A stretch of DNA of 64,000 nucleotides from Oikopleura dioica (taxonomy: Eukaryota > Chordata > Appendicularia > Copelata > Oikopleuridae), in NCBI GenBank assembly GCA_907165135.1, contig OU015568.1, positions 6,518,501-6,582,500 of the forward strand. Reading direction: 5' to 3'. A model generated the notes under the pieces. That model saw nothing but the letters and a program-made list of their open reading frames with translations. It made no database searches and was not told the DNA's origin. Shown in pieces: positions 1 to 10,421 of this stretch. The translations under genes and the position numbers were made by a program. How positions within the stretch are numbered: the first letter of the stretch is position 1; each line of letters opens with the position of its first letter.

Positions 1-466
1 AGAAGAAAATGAAGAACTCAAGGAGCTCTGGAGAAAGTCAGCAACAATTTCTCCTCTCTTCGTCTAACGATGTGTTTTTAGGGAAGTATTGAGAAGGGAT
101 ACTGACGCTTCCGAGCTCCGCAACGATATTCTTCGTAAAAACGCATTGATAGCCGATTTGACAGCGTTGAACGAAAGGAATAAGAAGCAGAATGGAGAAG
201 GGGGCTCCTCTCGTTCGTCCTTTTCAGAAAATCATGCAGTCTCAGATGGCGCTGTAGAGCTGGAACTCGCTCAGACTAAAGTAAATCATCCCTTTTCCTC
301 GTTGATTTCATTGTCGATTCTTTTCTAGGTTCGCTTGGTTGAGATTCAATGCAAAAATCAAGACCTGGAACACACAATCCAGGAGTTGGAGAAAAGCCTT
401 TCCGACGCTAGAAATACTTGGATCAACAAACTTCAAGCCCGAGCCTTGAATTCCGTCAAGAAATGA
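1..466 (+). CDS. 3' end of a coiled-coil protein (partial)
   Basis: Three exons can be joined in frame: 1-36, 82-280 and 329-466, with 45- and 48-nt GT-AG introns and a TGA at 464-466. The translated tail is about 123 residues, rich in Glu, Lys, Leu and Arg with heptad-like spacing in the first and last exons (for example LVEIQCKNQDLEHTIQELEK), and a Ser/Gly-rich hinge between. This suggests the C-terminal coiled coil of a longer cytoskeletal or centrosomal protein whose start lies upstream of the window. I do not recognise the family. The exon structure is well supported by phase; the function is not. Confidence 0.7.
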
Positions 467-950
467 TCAAAAATCTTCATTTGGTGAAAAATAATTTATC
501 AAAAGGCTGCAATTTATGAAGCAATTTGCAAATCCCGAAATTTACCTTGAAAAGAAATAACTTCTGTGTATCGTGGAATTATTCCAAAATTAATGATAAA
601 TCAAATTTGTAATCTTCACTGGTTCCATACTTCGTTCATGTCGCTCAAATGTTGCCTGTTTTCTGCTAAATCTTTCTGTTTCAATTTCAAAAAATGAAAA
701 TCATTCAGCTTGATTTCATCCACAAAAGTAAAGCTACAGTTACTTAGAGTTGTTTAGCAGCTCGCCACCATTTCTTCATTTATATAATTCTTTTTATATT
801 TTGATTCAAACTTAATGTTTGGTGACGCCTTTTAGACATGACAATAAATACAGTATTCATTCTTAACAAAAATTTATAATTATTTGAATTTGCGGTTTAC
901 GGAAAACGTTTGCCGCATTGTGCTCCTGGATGCGGTAGAGGCGGTAAATG
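467..950. other. Intergenic, AT-rich, no gene seen
   Basis: No ORF with coding character on either strand. It holds the 3' flank of the upstream coiled-coil gene and an AATAAA-type hexamer near 843. Nothing else is recognised. Confidence 0.5.
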
Positions 951-1121
951 CAGTGGCACATCCTAAACTGGGCAGGTCGCTTTGTCCATCCGCGGCCCAC
1001 TTTGGGATGTGGTGACTCATGCCATTTCTTTTGCTCTAATAAGAGAAAGCGTTTCTGGAAGCGGCCGCCCCTGCCCAGTTTGGGATGTGGCGGCACCTGC
1101 CCAGTTTGGGATGTGCCACTG
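951..1121. mobile_element. MITE-like element with about 27-bp terminal inverted repeats
   Basis: The left end (951-977) and right end (1095-1121) are near-perfect inverted copies, beginning CAGTGGCACATCC and ending GGATGTGCCACTG. Inside, the motif GCCCAGTTTGGGATGTGG recurs. There is no coding capacity, so this is a small non-autonomous DNA element. The superfamily is not assignable from the ends alone. Confidence 0.65.
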
Positions 1122-1129
1122 TAGTGCGT

Positions 1130-1193
1130 GACGCCTACGCATGTGGTGGGTCTCTCGCGCGCCCCAGGTGTATATCACATGTGCGTAGGCGCC
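1130..1193. repeat. Short inverted repeat
   Basis: Arms ACGCCTACGCATGTG (1131-1145) and CACATGTGCGTAGGCG (1177-1191) are inverted around a 30-nt GC-rich loop. It could form a hairpin or be a very small MITE. It lies between the 171-bp element and the TTAA-flanked element. Confidence 0.5.
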
Positions 1194-1249
1194 TTGTTCT
1201 TCCACCTCGTTGTTTTTTCGGAAACCGCAGTTCACTTGAGTGAATCCAT

Positions 1250-1948
1250 TTAAGGGATCCCCCCCTGATTTCCCGAACTTTGACCCCTATCTACTTTTTT
1301 CTGGTCTTACTAATGAGTATGATTAGTAGCGCATTTAAAAGCTCGCTTCAGAATGAACATATTCTGGTAGAATCAGCTTCCTATCCTAACATTCGCTTAT
1401 GCATTAGAGGCCGTCAAAGTGATTAAAGTTGGCGAAAATGGCCATTTTAGACCATTTTCAAATCGTATCTACTTTTTTTAGGGCTTTTTAATCACAGATC
1501 TTTTTGCATCTATAGAGAGCTCAGAGCCTAGACTTAATATTTTGGTAGAATCAGCAAATTTGGATAAGTGAAAAAAAATTTTTCTAATTGTAAAACTTTT
1601 TGAACCCATTTTTGGCATTTTTTTGGAGGTTAAATGCTCTCTAGCGCCAACAAATGGTCGAAAATTCTAGTGCGGTAATTATTTTCGTGATCTAGGCATT
1701 CTAAGCTTTCGATTAACCCCTTATTTGTCCTCTTTTGATAACGATGAAAAACCGAAAAAAATTGCGATTTTCGCGCTAAGTACAATTTACATGCATTTTC
1801 CCAAACTTTGAAAGCCAAAATTTTGGGGAAGCATTAATGTAAACGGGTACTATAATACATCAAAATCATCCTTAGAACACGAGGAATCTAATAATAGGCG
1901 GTAATGATCCACATCAAAGTTTTGAAAAATCGGGGGGTGATCCCTTAA
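1250..1948. mobile_element. Non-autonomous DNA transposon, TTAA-flanked, about 35-bp imperfect TIRs
   Basis: The left end reads TTAAGGGATCCCCCC and the right end is its inverse, GGGGGGTGATCCCTTAA. Similarity continues for about 35 bp on each side (to AACTTTGA on the left, TCAAAGTTTT on the right). The outermost TTAA on both sides is compatible with a TTAA target duplication as used by piggyBac-like transposases, though the GGG start is unlike the classical piggyBac end. No transposase is encoded. The right end stops 19 bases before the ATR-like start codon. Confidence 0.7.
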
Positions 1949-1967
1949 TCCGTTCATCATTTCAGAG

Positions 1968-4900
1968 ATGGATCATCAATTCAAGGTGCCGAAGGTGCCC
2001 AAGATTCCGAAGATTCCGGTCGTTGTTCCGGTGTGGCGCCCGAGTAAGGAGTTAGAGAGAGAAAGGAGGAAACAAGACAAGAAGCACGAGAAAAAACTGA
2101 TCTTTGGCAGTCCCATCTACGCACCCATCGAAATACGATGGCTGCATTCTAACCTCAGTCTCATCGACGAGCTGATCGAGACGATCCAGGACGAAGACTT
2201 CAGGAAGATTCGTTACGCGGCAGATCTTAATATCATCGCCGCTTATCGTCAGTACAATTTCAAGGCATCGACAGATGCAGACATCAAGCCACTCAATCAG
2301 AGGAATGAGTATGCTGACCACAAGTTTGTCAAAATATTGGGCGGATATCTTGTTTCTCTGTTCTCTGAGCTGCCCAAAGGAACATGTAAGAACGCTCGTC
2401 CTTCCGGACTTCTTTCTTAATCTTTCTTTTAGTAAGTGAGTTCACCAAGATAAGCTACAAAAAAAAACTTGGTCGAGTCCCTACGTACGAAGAACTCTCG
2501 GACAAGGCTGTGATGAACCTGGTCAACTCGTTGCGAAGAATGCTTGCGGAATACGAAATGCACGCCTCGAATTTAGACCCATGCATGCGCGACGAAGAGG
2601 GCATGGCGTGCAAAGAGCTCAAGGAAATGGAATTGTTGAGAATGATGATGCGCATCATTCTCGATGCATTTGAATCGATCTACCAGCGAATTCAAGTTAT
2701 TCAGTTCAAAATGAATAAAGAATTGTCAAGTAAGTCAAATTCGCTTTCTAGGATCAAATTGATCTTAATTTGACTGATCAAAGGTTTACCAAGAAATTTC
2801 AGAGGCTATTGATGAACAAAATCGGCGAAAAACTAACTACTTGATCGCGAACAAGACGATTGAGGATATCAGAGATTCGTTGCCGAGCACCAAGATCTTC
2901 AACGATTACAATCACATGTACAATCTGATGCCGAGAGTTCATCTTATTCGAGCATACTGGGTATGTTTTTTTGCTATCTTCCTTGATTTCACGACTCTTT
3001 TCTTAGATCCTGCAAGATTACACAGATGTCATCTTGCACACACAGCATATGGCGGCCATGGAGTGGGAAACTTTCTACTGGAAAGGCGACAAAAAGTTTC
3101 ATGATGAATGCTTTGCGTACAACATTGAATCGTTGATGAACATGCAGCTCGAGGCGTACAGACTTCTCGACGACGACAACGGCAAAGTGATCGAAAACCA
3201 TCTCTACAATCGCGAGCCAACGTACGGCCTTGACGGGAACTTGACAAGTTTCGATCGAACGGCGAGAGCGCTCAAAAAAAAAATTGACGAACAGATGAAT
3301 CCACCTTGGGGAGACGCAGCCTTCAACGCGCCTGATCGAGTTCTCGAGCTTGGGGACTGGTCTCAGTTGGAGAAGGCAACGGACACGGCGCTCAAGACCT
3401 TCCCGATCAGTTTGGTCGATTTCGGAAATGAAAAAGACTTCCAGGCGATCACATACAAGCTCCTAGAGGCTCAGACAGACGCTATTCGAAAGGAAAACAT
3501 TGAGATCTTCGAGCGGGAGATCAAGAAGCGAGGCCACGAATGGTTCCACGATAGAGTGACCAACAGGGACGAGTACAAAACGACCCTGCCGGCACTTTTT
3601 CTGAACGATCAGCATGACATGTTGAACCTTCTGAAATACATTGATGACAAGGAAGAGGAAAGCAATCCCTTCAAATTAACCGACATGTACACGAAGATGG
3701 ACGAGCGACGCCGCCTCTGGGACGATCTTCCTGAACAGTGGCATCTCCTCAGGACCGAACTTCGGAGTCTAGTCAGTTTGCGGAACGGCCTGATCAAACT
3801 TCCTCTTGGAGCAAAGACAGCCAAAAAGTTCAAATTCAGACTCGACACGATTTGCGCCAATGTTTTGATGGAGAAAGCAAAGATGCTTCGAATGATGAAG
3901 GATGACGAAGGTTGTGATTCTTGCATCGATTTGGCGACAGATATTCTCGAAGAAGTTCACAACTTGAAGAATAAGCACTTGAAAAGGCGGCTCAACTTGC
4001 TGAACATCATCACGCTCGAGAATCATCAGCTCATCATTTCGCTATTGGAGAAGAACAACATTGAGAGATCGCACATGTACGAATTGTACAGCGAGTTAGT
4101 CGATGAACGTGAGCCGTACCGATTGCTGATCGGTTCGCCCGAAGGAACCAGGTGGTTTCGAGCAAGTGCTGCGAGCAAGATCGCCTTTTTGCTTGGAAAT
4201 ATTGCGCTGAAAGACAACTCAGAGTTGTTCAACGATAAGGGATTGTTCTTTGGCCTGGAGAATACGCAGCTCAGTCTCGACTACAAGACAACTGAAGAGG
4301 CTAGAGGCTGGTTCAAACGAGCGTGTAGGACTGCGGAGCTCTGCCGACCTGGAGATAATTTTCAAAAGAGAAAGTGCTACTATGCGATGGCCGAGCTGAA
4401 CGATGAGTTTTTTCGACAGCACTCGACGTTTTTCTTCCAGAAAAACACCGCAGAGCAGACGCAAGCTGATCTGGATGCATCTGTCCTATCCCCACCGGGA
4501 TCAGTCACCCAAGGAAGCCAGCTTACTGCTCGTAGTGAGAATAGAGAACTGGTCGATTGCGCTCTCAACGCGATTGAGAAGTACGGTCAAGCAATTGTTG
4601 CTGGTCACCGTTTGGACAGAATGTGTCTCTTTAAAATCATCGAGTTAGTCTTCCATGTTGCCGATGCCCTTGGCGAGCCTGGAGTCATGCAGCAATCTGT
4701 TCACGATAAGAGCAGGATGATTTTCGCTCGTTTTGAAAAGACGATGAACATAATTCCTCCAGAGCAGATTCTGACGATCATCACTCAGATTCTTGGTCGA
4801 TTGAGCCACCGATGCAAAGACTTCGTCACTGTGTGCTTCAAGATCACCCTGAAGATGACGAAGGTTTTCCCTTATCAAATGACCTGGTACTTCCTGAACT

Positions 4901-6989
4901 TCTCGCAACACGCGAAGGAATATGAAGACATCCGAAAGAAGGATGAGAGAGAGCTTTACAGAGAGTATCAAAATAACATTGATTTGTGGGAAAGAAAGGG
5001 GAAAAGAGGAGCGAAACCAGTCCAGACTGCATGGAGCGAAATGGAATCGAAAAATTTGCGATCAGCTGTTGTTCGTGGGAGAAAAATCTACATGACATTA
5101 GTAAAGAGATTAATATCTGTTGATGAAGAGTACAAGCGAATCTTCAGGCATTACTCTGCCGCGTGGACCCTAATCAACGAGATCATCAACCATAACTTTA
5201 CATCGTCTGGCAGGCCAAGTCTCCGTTCAATGAAAGATAAGGTGAACCTCGCATCTGCTTCTGTTAAACTGCTCGAGAAAAAATTGCCGGAAGACTTCAA
5301 GGTTCTCATCCCGACAAAGGAGTTTATGCGACCAAAGCAGCGTAACACGCGGCTTCTAGCAGACTTTGATGTAAATTTCTCGCCGTTTCAAACCACGAGC
5401 TCATCTCGATCAAAGCAAGGGAAGAAACAACCGGAAGAGGATATCGAGCAAACTGGCGAAGAGTTCTGCGCGATGCACAATCTCGATCATGGAGCTGACG
5501 ACGACGAAGAATACGAAGAAAATCCCGATGATCCAGAACTTGCTACTGTAATAGATTTCGACGATTATGGAGAGTTTCCAGTGTCTCCAGAGGAACATCA
5601 TGAACCAGAGGAAGACATGGACGGTGATCCGAGTACGTATGACCCGCCCATCGACACTGAGAAAGACACCTGGAAGAAACCCTGGCATCCCAACCTGGTT
5701 TTCATCACTTCTTTTCTGGACGAAATACTCCAGTTGTCTTCCCAGCAAAAACCAAAGCGACTCGTCTTATTGGGCACAGATGGTAGGGAGCACAGCTTCT
5801 TGTTGAAGAGAGGCGACGATCTAAACTTGGACTCGAGAATCGGAGAGACTTTCGAGCTATTCGACTATCTTCTCCGACACGATGAAGAGTCCCGTGATGC
5901 AGACATGTCTATTCGATCGTACAACGTATTGCCGATTGGGCACAAACGTGGAATCATTGAATGGGTGGACGATCTATGGGCTCGGGTTCACAAATAATTT
6001 TGATTATCTCTTAGTTGTTAGAGAATTGATATTGAACCTTTTAAAAGGCCTTCAAAAAGTGCTTGCAAGCTTATTACGAGCGCCGGGGCTACACAACATC
6101 CCAACTTTTTTGGTCACCGCCTGAGTTTTCCGGCGATGGCACTGATCGAATGAAGTCCTTCGAAGAAATCAAGAAGAAAGCTGGACCACCAGTTTTCCAC
6201 GAATGGTTCCTCGAAAGCTTCCCGACTGCTGGGGAATGGTACCAAGCCAGGGAGACGTATCAAAGATCACTGGCAGTTACATCGATTATTGGCTCTATCA
6301 TCGGCTTAGGTAATTTATTCATCATTGGCTCGAGTTGATATGTTAATTGAAGGAGATCGCCACTGCGACAACCTTCAAATATGTCAGCGAACGGGAGAAG
6401 TCGTCCATATCGACTTGAACATGATCTTCTTGAAGGGAAGAAATCTCAAGGTGCCTGAGATCGTGCCTTTCCGAATGACAAGGAACATTGTCGACGGACT
6501 CGGTCCTGTTGGCGTCCAAGGTAAGTCAAATGTTAATCGAAAACACTATTTATTTTTAGGTCTTTTCCGCAAAACAGCTTTACTAACAATCCGGATCGCG
6601 AAAGACAAGGGAAAGCTGTTGCGTACAGTATTCTCGCTTGTTCTCCGAGATCCCACCTGTAAATGGGAAAAGATCAGAAGCAAGAAAAATGTGCTCATAA
6701 CCAGCAGCGGAAAGGACAGGTCACAAGAGTCGCCAATCGTTCTCATGAAAGAGAAGAACATGATGAGAGAGGATCGACAAGCCGGTAAGATTTTTTTGTC
6801 TTGACATGCTTGTTTTAGCTCATTTCTTTAGCTGAAGACCTGACTGATCTTCTCAAAAGAGTCTATTGCTACGATCCGGAGACAAAGAAGATCCTGCCTC
6901 CCAGCGACTACCTCGATTTGCTTGTCCAAACTGCCAGCGCGGACGAAAACCTCTTCAAAATGTACCGAGGTTGGGCGCCACACATGTAA
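1968..6989 (+). CDS. ATR: ATR-type checkpoint kinase (PIKK family), short N-terminus
   Basis: Exons 1968-2385, 2433-2729, 2803-2960, 3007-5985, 6048-6309, 6353-6520, 6560-6784 and 6832-6989 join in one frame to about 1,554 aa. The C-terminal third matches ATR: the nucleotide-binding region (KRLVLLGTDGREHSF, Lys in FLLK), the linker FHEWFLESFPTAGEWY, catalytic loop GDRHCDNL, metal-binding HIDLN, then VPEIVPFRMTRNIVDGLGP. It ends in a FATC tail, ENLFKMYRGWAPHM. ATR senses RPA-coated single-stranded DNA with ATRIP and phosphorylates checkpoint targets in the nucleus. Human ATR has about 2,640 residues, so roughly 1,000 residues of N-terminal HEAT array are absent here or unrecognised. The ATG at 1968 follows TTTCAGAG, a plausible trans-splice acceptor. 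An AATAAA lies at 7155-7160. Confidence 0.9.
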
Positions 6990-7299
6990 CGCTTCCTATC
7001 TTCTCACTTCCAGTTAACCCAGACCCCTCAAAATCTCACCAAATTCCCCACCCTTTTCAACAAGTTCAACACCTAAACAATCCTGACAATAGAACATGTT
7101 AACTGCCCCTCACTTCACGTTCCTTACTGATACATTTATCGTAAAAGTTCAAAGAATAAATTTTACCCAACACAATCATTGTACACTTTTTATGCAACCT
7201 CATGCATCTTTATGGTATCATATGAATGACGGAAATCATTGGGCTCTTCACAATTTTTTCTCTACTGCTAATTGAGAGATCTTTCGCTAGAATGATAAG
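6990..7299 (+). other. ATR-TOP3A intergenic region
   Basis: 310 bases with the ATR 3' UTR, an AATAAA at 7155-7160 and an AT-rich 5' flank for TOP3A. No ORF or RNA gene is recognised. Confidence 0.5.
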
Positions 7300-10292
7300 A
7301 TGAGAATTCTCTGTGTAGCAGAAAAGAACGACGCTGCAAAAAATATTGCAGCTCAATTGAGCAATGGTTCAGCGCGGAATGAAGCAGGGCCGAGCAAATA
7401 TAACCGACTCTATAAGTTTTACTCGATGTTTGAGGTAATGAATCGGAACTTAGACTGCAACTAGTCTTATTGCAGGGGCACCAGGCAGACTTTGTGATGA
7501 CTTCGGTAAGCGGGCACATGCAAAACTACGAGTTTCCGATCCAGTTCAAAAGCTGGAGCTCGACCCCGCCAGACGCTCTCTTTGACGCACCACTCGTAAA
7601 GAATGTCACGAAAGACATGGTGAAAGTAAAGCAAAATCTTGAGCAACAGAGTCGAACACACTCGGTCCTCATCATCTGGACCGATTGCGATAGAGAAGGA
7701 GAGAACATCGGTGCAGAGGTTCGAGACGTCTGTCTTCGAGCGAACAGAAATCTTCGGGTCCTTCGAGCAAGGTTTTCTGAAATCACTCAAACGGCCGTTC
7801 GGCGAGCGATGGCTAATCTTGTCCCGCTCAATGTGCTCATTGCAGAAGCAGTCGATGCTAGACAAGAGCTGGATCTGAGGATCGGCGCTTCTTTCACCCG
7901 ACTACAGTCTTTATTCCTACAGAACCGATTTCCAACTCTTGTAGACAGATTGGTCAGCTTCGGGAGTTGTCAATTTCCAACACTGGGCTTTGTCGTCGAA
8001 AGATGGAGAGCAATCGCGGAGTTTCAGCCAGAGAAGTTTTGGAAAATCGAAGTGCATCACAATAGAGGCGGAATGAACACAATTTTCACCTGGTCTCGTG
8101 TTCGGCTCTTCTCAGAACGAGCTGCGGCGGCGATTTTCGAAGAAATCGAGGAAAGCGGAAGAGCCAAAGTCACGCATTTAGAATCCAAGCCGAAGTCAAA
8201 ATGGCGTCCCTTTCCACTAGAAACAGTGGAGCTCGAGAAGAAAGCGCGAATGCTGGGATTAACAGCGAAAGATATCATGAAAATCGCAGAGAAGCTTTAC
8301 ACTACTGGTTTCATCTCGTACCCGCGTACTGAAACGAATATATTTCCTAAGTCGCTGGACTTGAAGCCGATGGTGGAGGCGCAACAGCGAGACCCGAGAT
8401 TTGGAGCCTTCGTGACGGAGATTCTTCAAAATGGGATCGACCCGAGGAATGGGAGGAAAACTGACGAAGCGCATCCACCGATTCATCCGCTCAAAGAAGG
8501 ATCAGGAAAGGGCCTTCAGGACTTTAATAATGCCATCATGATCATTTTCTGAAGCCTTGAATAAGGATTAGTTGGGGCCGAAGCGAAAGTATACGAATTC
8601 ATCGCCCGTCGATTTCTCGCGTGTCTCTCTCGAGATGCACAAGGCTTCGAGACCACGTGCAAGTTGGAAATTGCCGAAGAAGAGTTCACCGCAAAAGGGT
8701 TGCTCATTTCGGACCGAGGCTACTTGGAAGTTTATCCTTACGACAAATGGTCTGACAAGACTCTTCCCCAGTATCAATTTAATGAGGAATTTACTATCAC
8801 AAATGCGGAATTCATCGAAAGTACGACTACTGCTCCACTGTTGCTTTCTGAACCTGATTTGATTGGTTTGATGGACAAGTATGGCATTGGAACCGATGCT
8901 ACCCACGCTGATCACATTTCTACAATTCAACAAAGAGGATACATAAAACTCACTCGCGAAAAACGATTCGAACCGTCTCCCCTTGGAATCGGCCTAGTTA
9001 GTGCTTATGAAGATCTATCGATTCCTCTCGCAAATCACCTGCTACGATCTGGACTGGAAAGGGACCTGGTGAAGATTGAAAATGGCGAGAAGCAGCGAGA
9101 TGCAGTTGTTCGAGCGCAGGTCAACGCATATCGAGAGGCGTATAAAAAGGCGGAGGAGAATTTGAATCGATTCGGTGCTGTTATAGCGCAGAGCATGGGC
9201 GTTGCGCGTCAAAATGATCGTCCTTTTGAACTGCCGAGAAATCCAGCTGATAATTCAGTCGCCCGTTGTCCTCGGTAAGTTTAAGGTTGAGAAAAAGTCT
9301 TCATTGTTTGATTTAGATGTCAGTTACCAATGGTCGTAAAAACTATTCCGAATGGCAGCGTTTGTGTTTCATGTACTGGCTATCCAGAATGCAGAACAAG
9401 CGGATTCTTACCAAATGGTGGTAGAATGCTCGCTCGTTTGAGAGCATGCAACTGCAGCGCTGGATTTCATGTCGTCAGATGGAGCTTTGAGCCTGGAAGC
9501 GTGCCCAGCCACATGACAGGAGAGTACGAAGGATGCTTGGGATGCGATGATACGCTCAAAGAAGTGATAAGAATTTCAATAAGAGAAGGGGACGCAGCTA
9601 GGAACAATCGACGTGGAGGAGGACCACCACCAGGCCCTGGACCAGGACGTGGGGGAGGAAATCAACGAGGAAGAAAGCGAAAATCCGACCATGACTCAGG
9701 TCCAGGCGGTTCTGGAGGAGCAGCCGTAAATTGCGGCTGCAACAAGCCAGCAAAAAAACTAACGACGCGAAAAGATGGTCCGAATAAAGATCGCGACTTC
9801 TATGTCTGCAGCGATTTCCCAAAAGTATGTAACTACTTCCAGTGGGCCGATGAAGTCCAGCCAGGCAGTGGTGGTGGAGATGGTTCGAGAAATCCGCCAA
9901 AAAAGACGAATAATCCTCGAAATAATCCCGGCCCAAGCTCTTCTACTGCAACTGCGGCCAATGTTCAATGCGAATGCGGAAAAAACGCCATTTCACTGAC
10001 AGTAAGAAAAGATGGTCCTAATCAGGGAAGGTAGTATCTTTCCAGTTTGCGGTTTGTTGAATGCTTTTTCAGGCCATTTTTCAAATGCCCCGACAGCGAG
10101 TGTAACTTCTTTCAATGGGGCGACGAGATGAACCAAACATCTTCGAACTTCAACAGCAGCAGTTCTCGTGGCAGAGGTGGCGGTCGTGGTGGAGGAGCCA
10201 GTCGAGGCGGAGGCCGTGGAGGAACGAGAAAACCACCCACTTGTGGCCATTGCGGCCAAAGTGGCCACACTCGAAGAGGGTGCAAAAATTGA
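7300..10292 (+). CDS. TOP3A: DNA topoisomerase III alpha
   Basis: Exons 7300-7434, 7476-8511, 8572-9274, 9317-10030 and 10073-10292 give about 935 aa. The TOPRIM domain is at the start (LCVAEKNDAAK, then WTDCDREGENIG with the acidic DxD). The active-site tyrosine lies in ISYPRTETNIFP, and YGIGTDATHADHI follows. The C-terminal third carries the topo-type zinc motif (CTGYPECR), two GRF-type zinc motifs (KDGPNKDRDFYVCSDFPKVC and a second one), a Gly/Arg-rich stretch and a final CCHC knuckle (CGHCGQSGHTRRGC). TOP3A decatenates DNA and, with BLM and RMI1, dissolves double Holliday junctions. Intron 2 (8512-8571) seems to use a GC donor, placed by homology and phase. The ATG at 7292 is out because it meets a stop after three codons. 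Confidence 0.93.
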
Positions 10293-10421
10293 AACGTAAA
10301 ATATTGTCTTCACACTATCACAACACATTTTTATACTTCTGTTGTACTTTCACATTCCTGCCGGATACTATCACTTATTTAACTATCACGCGGACGGTAA
10401 ATAAATTTCTTTCTTCGAAGA

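Noticed and set aside
3609-3926. 105-codon minus-strand ORF inside the ATR-like gene
   Set aside because: It lies entirely within the long ATR exon on the opposite strand, has no domain and no splice structure, and is best explained as a shadow of the coding frame.
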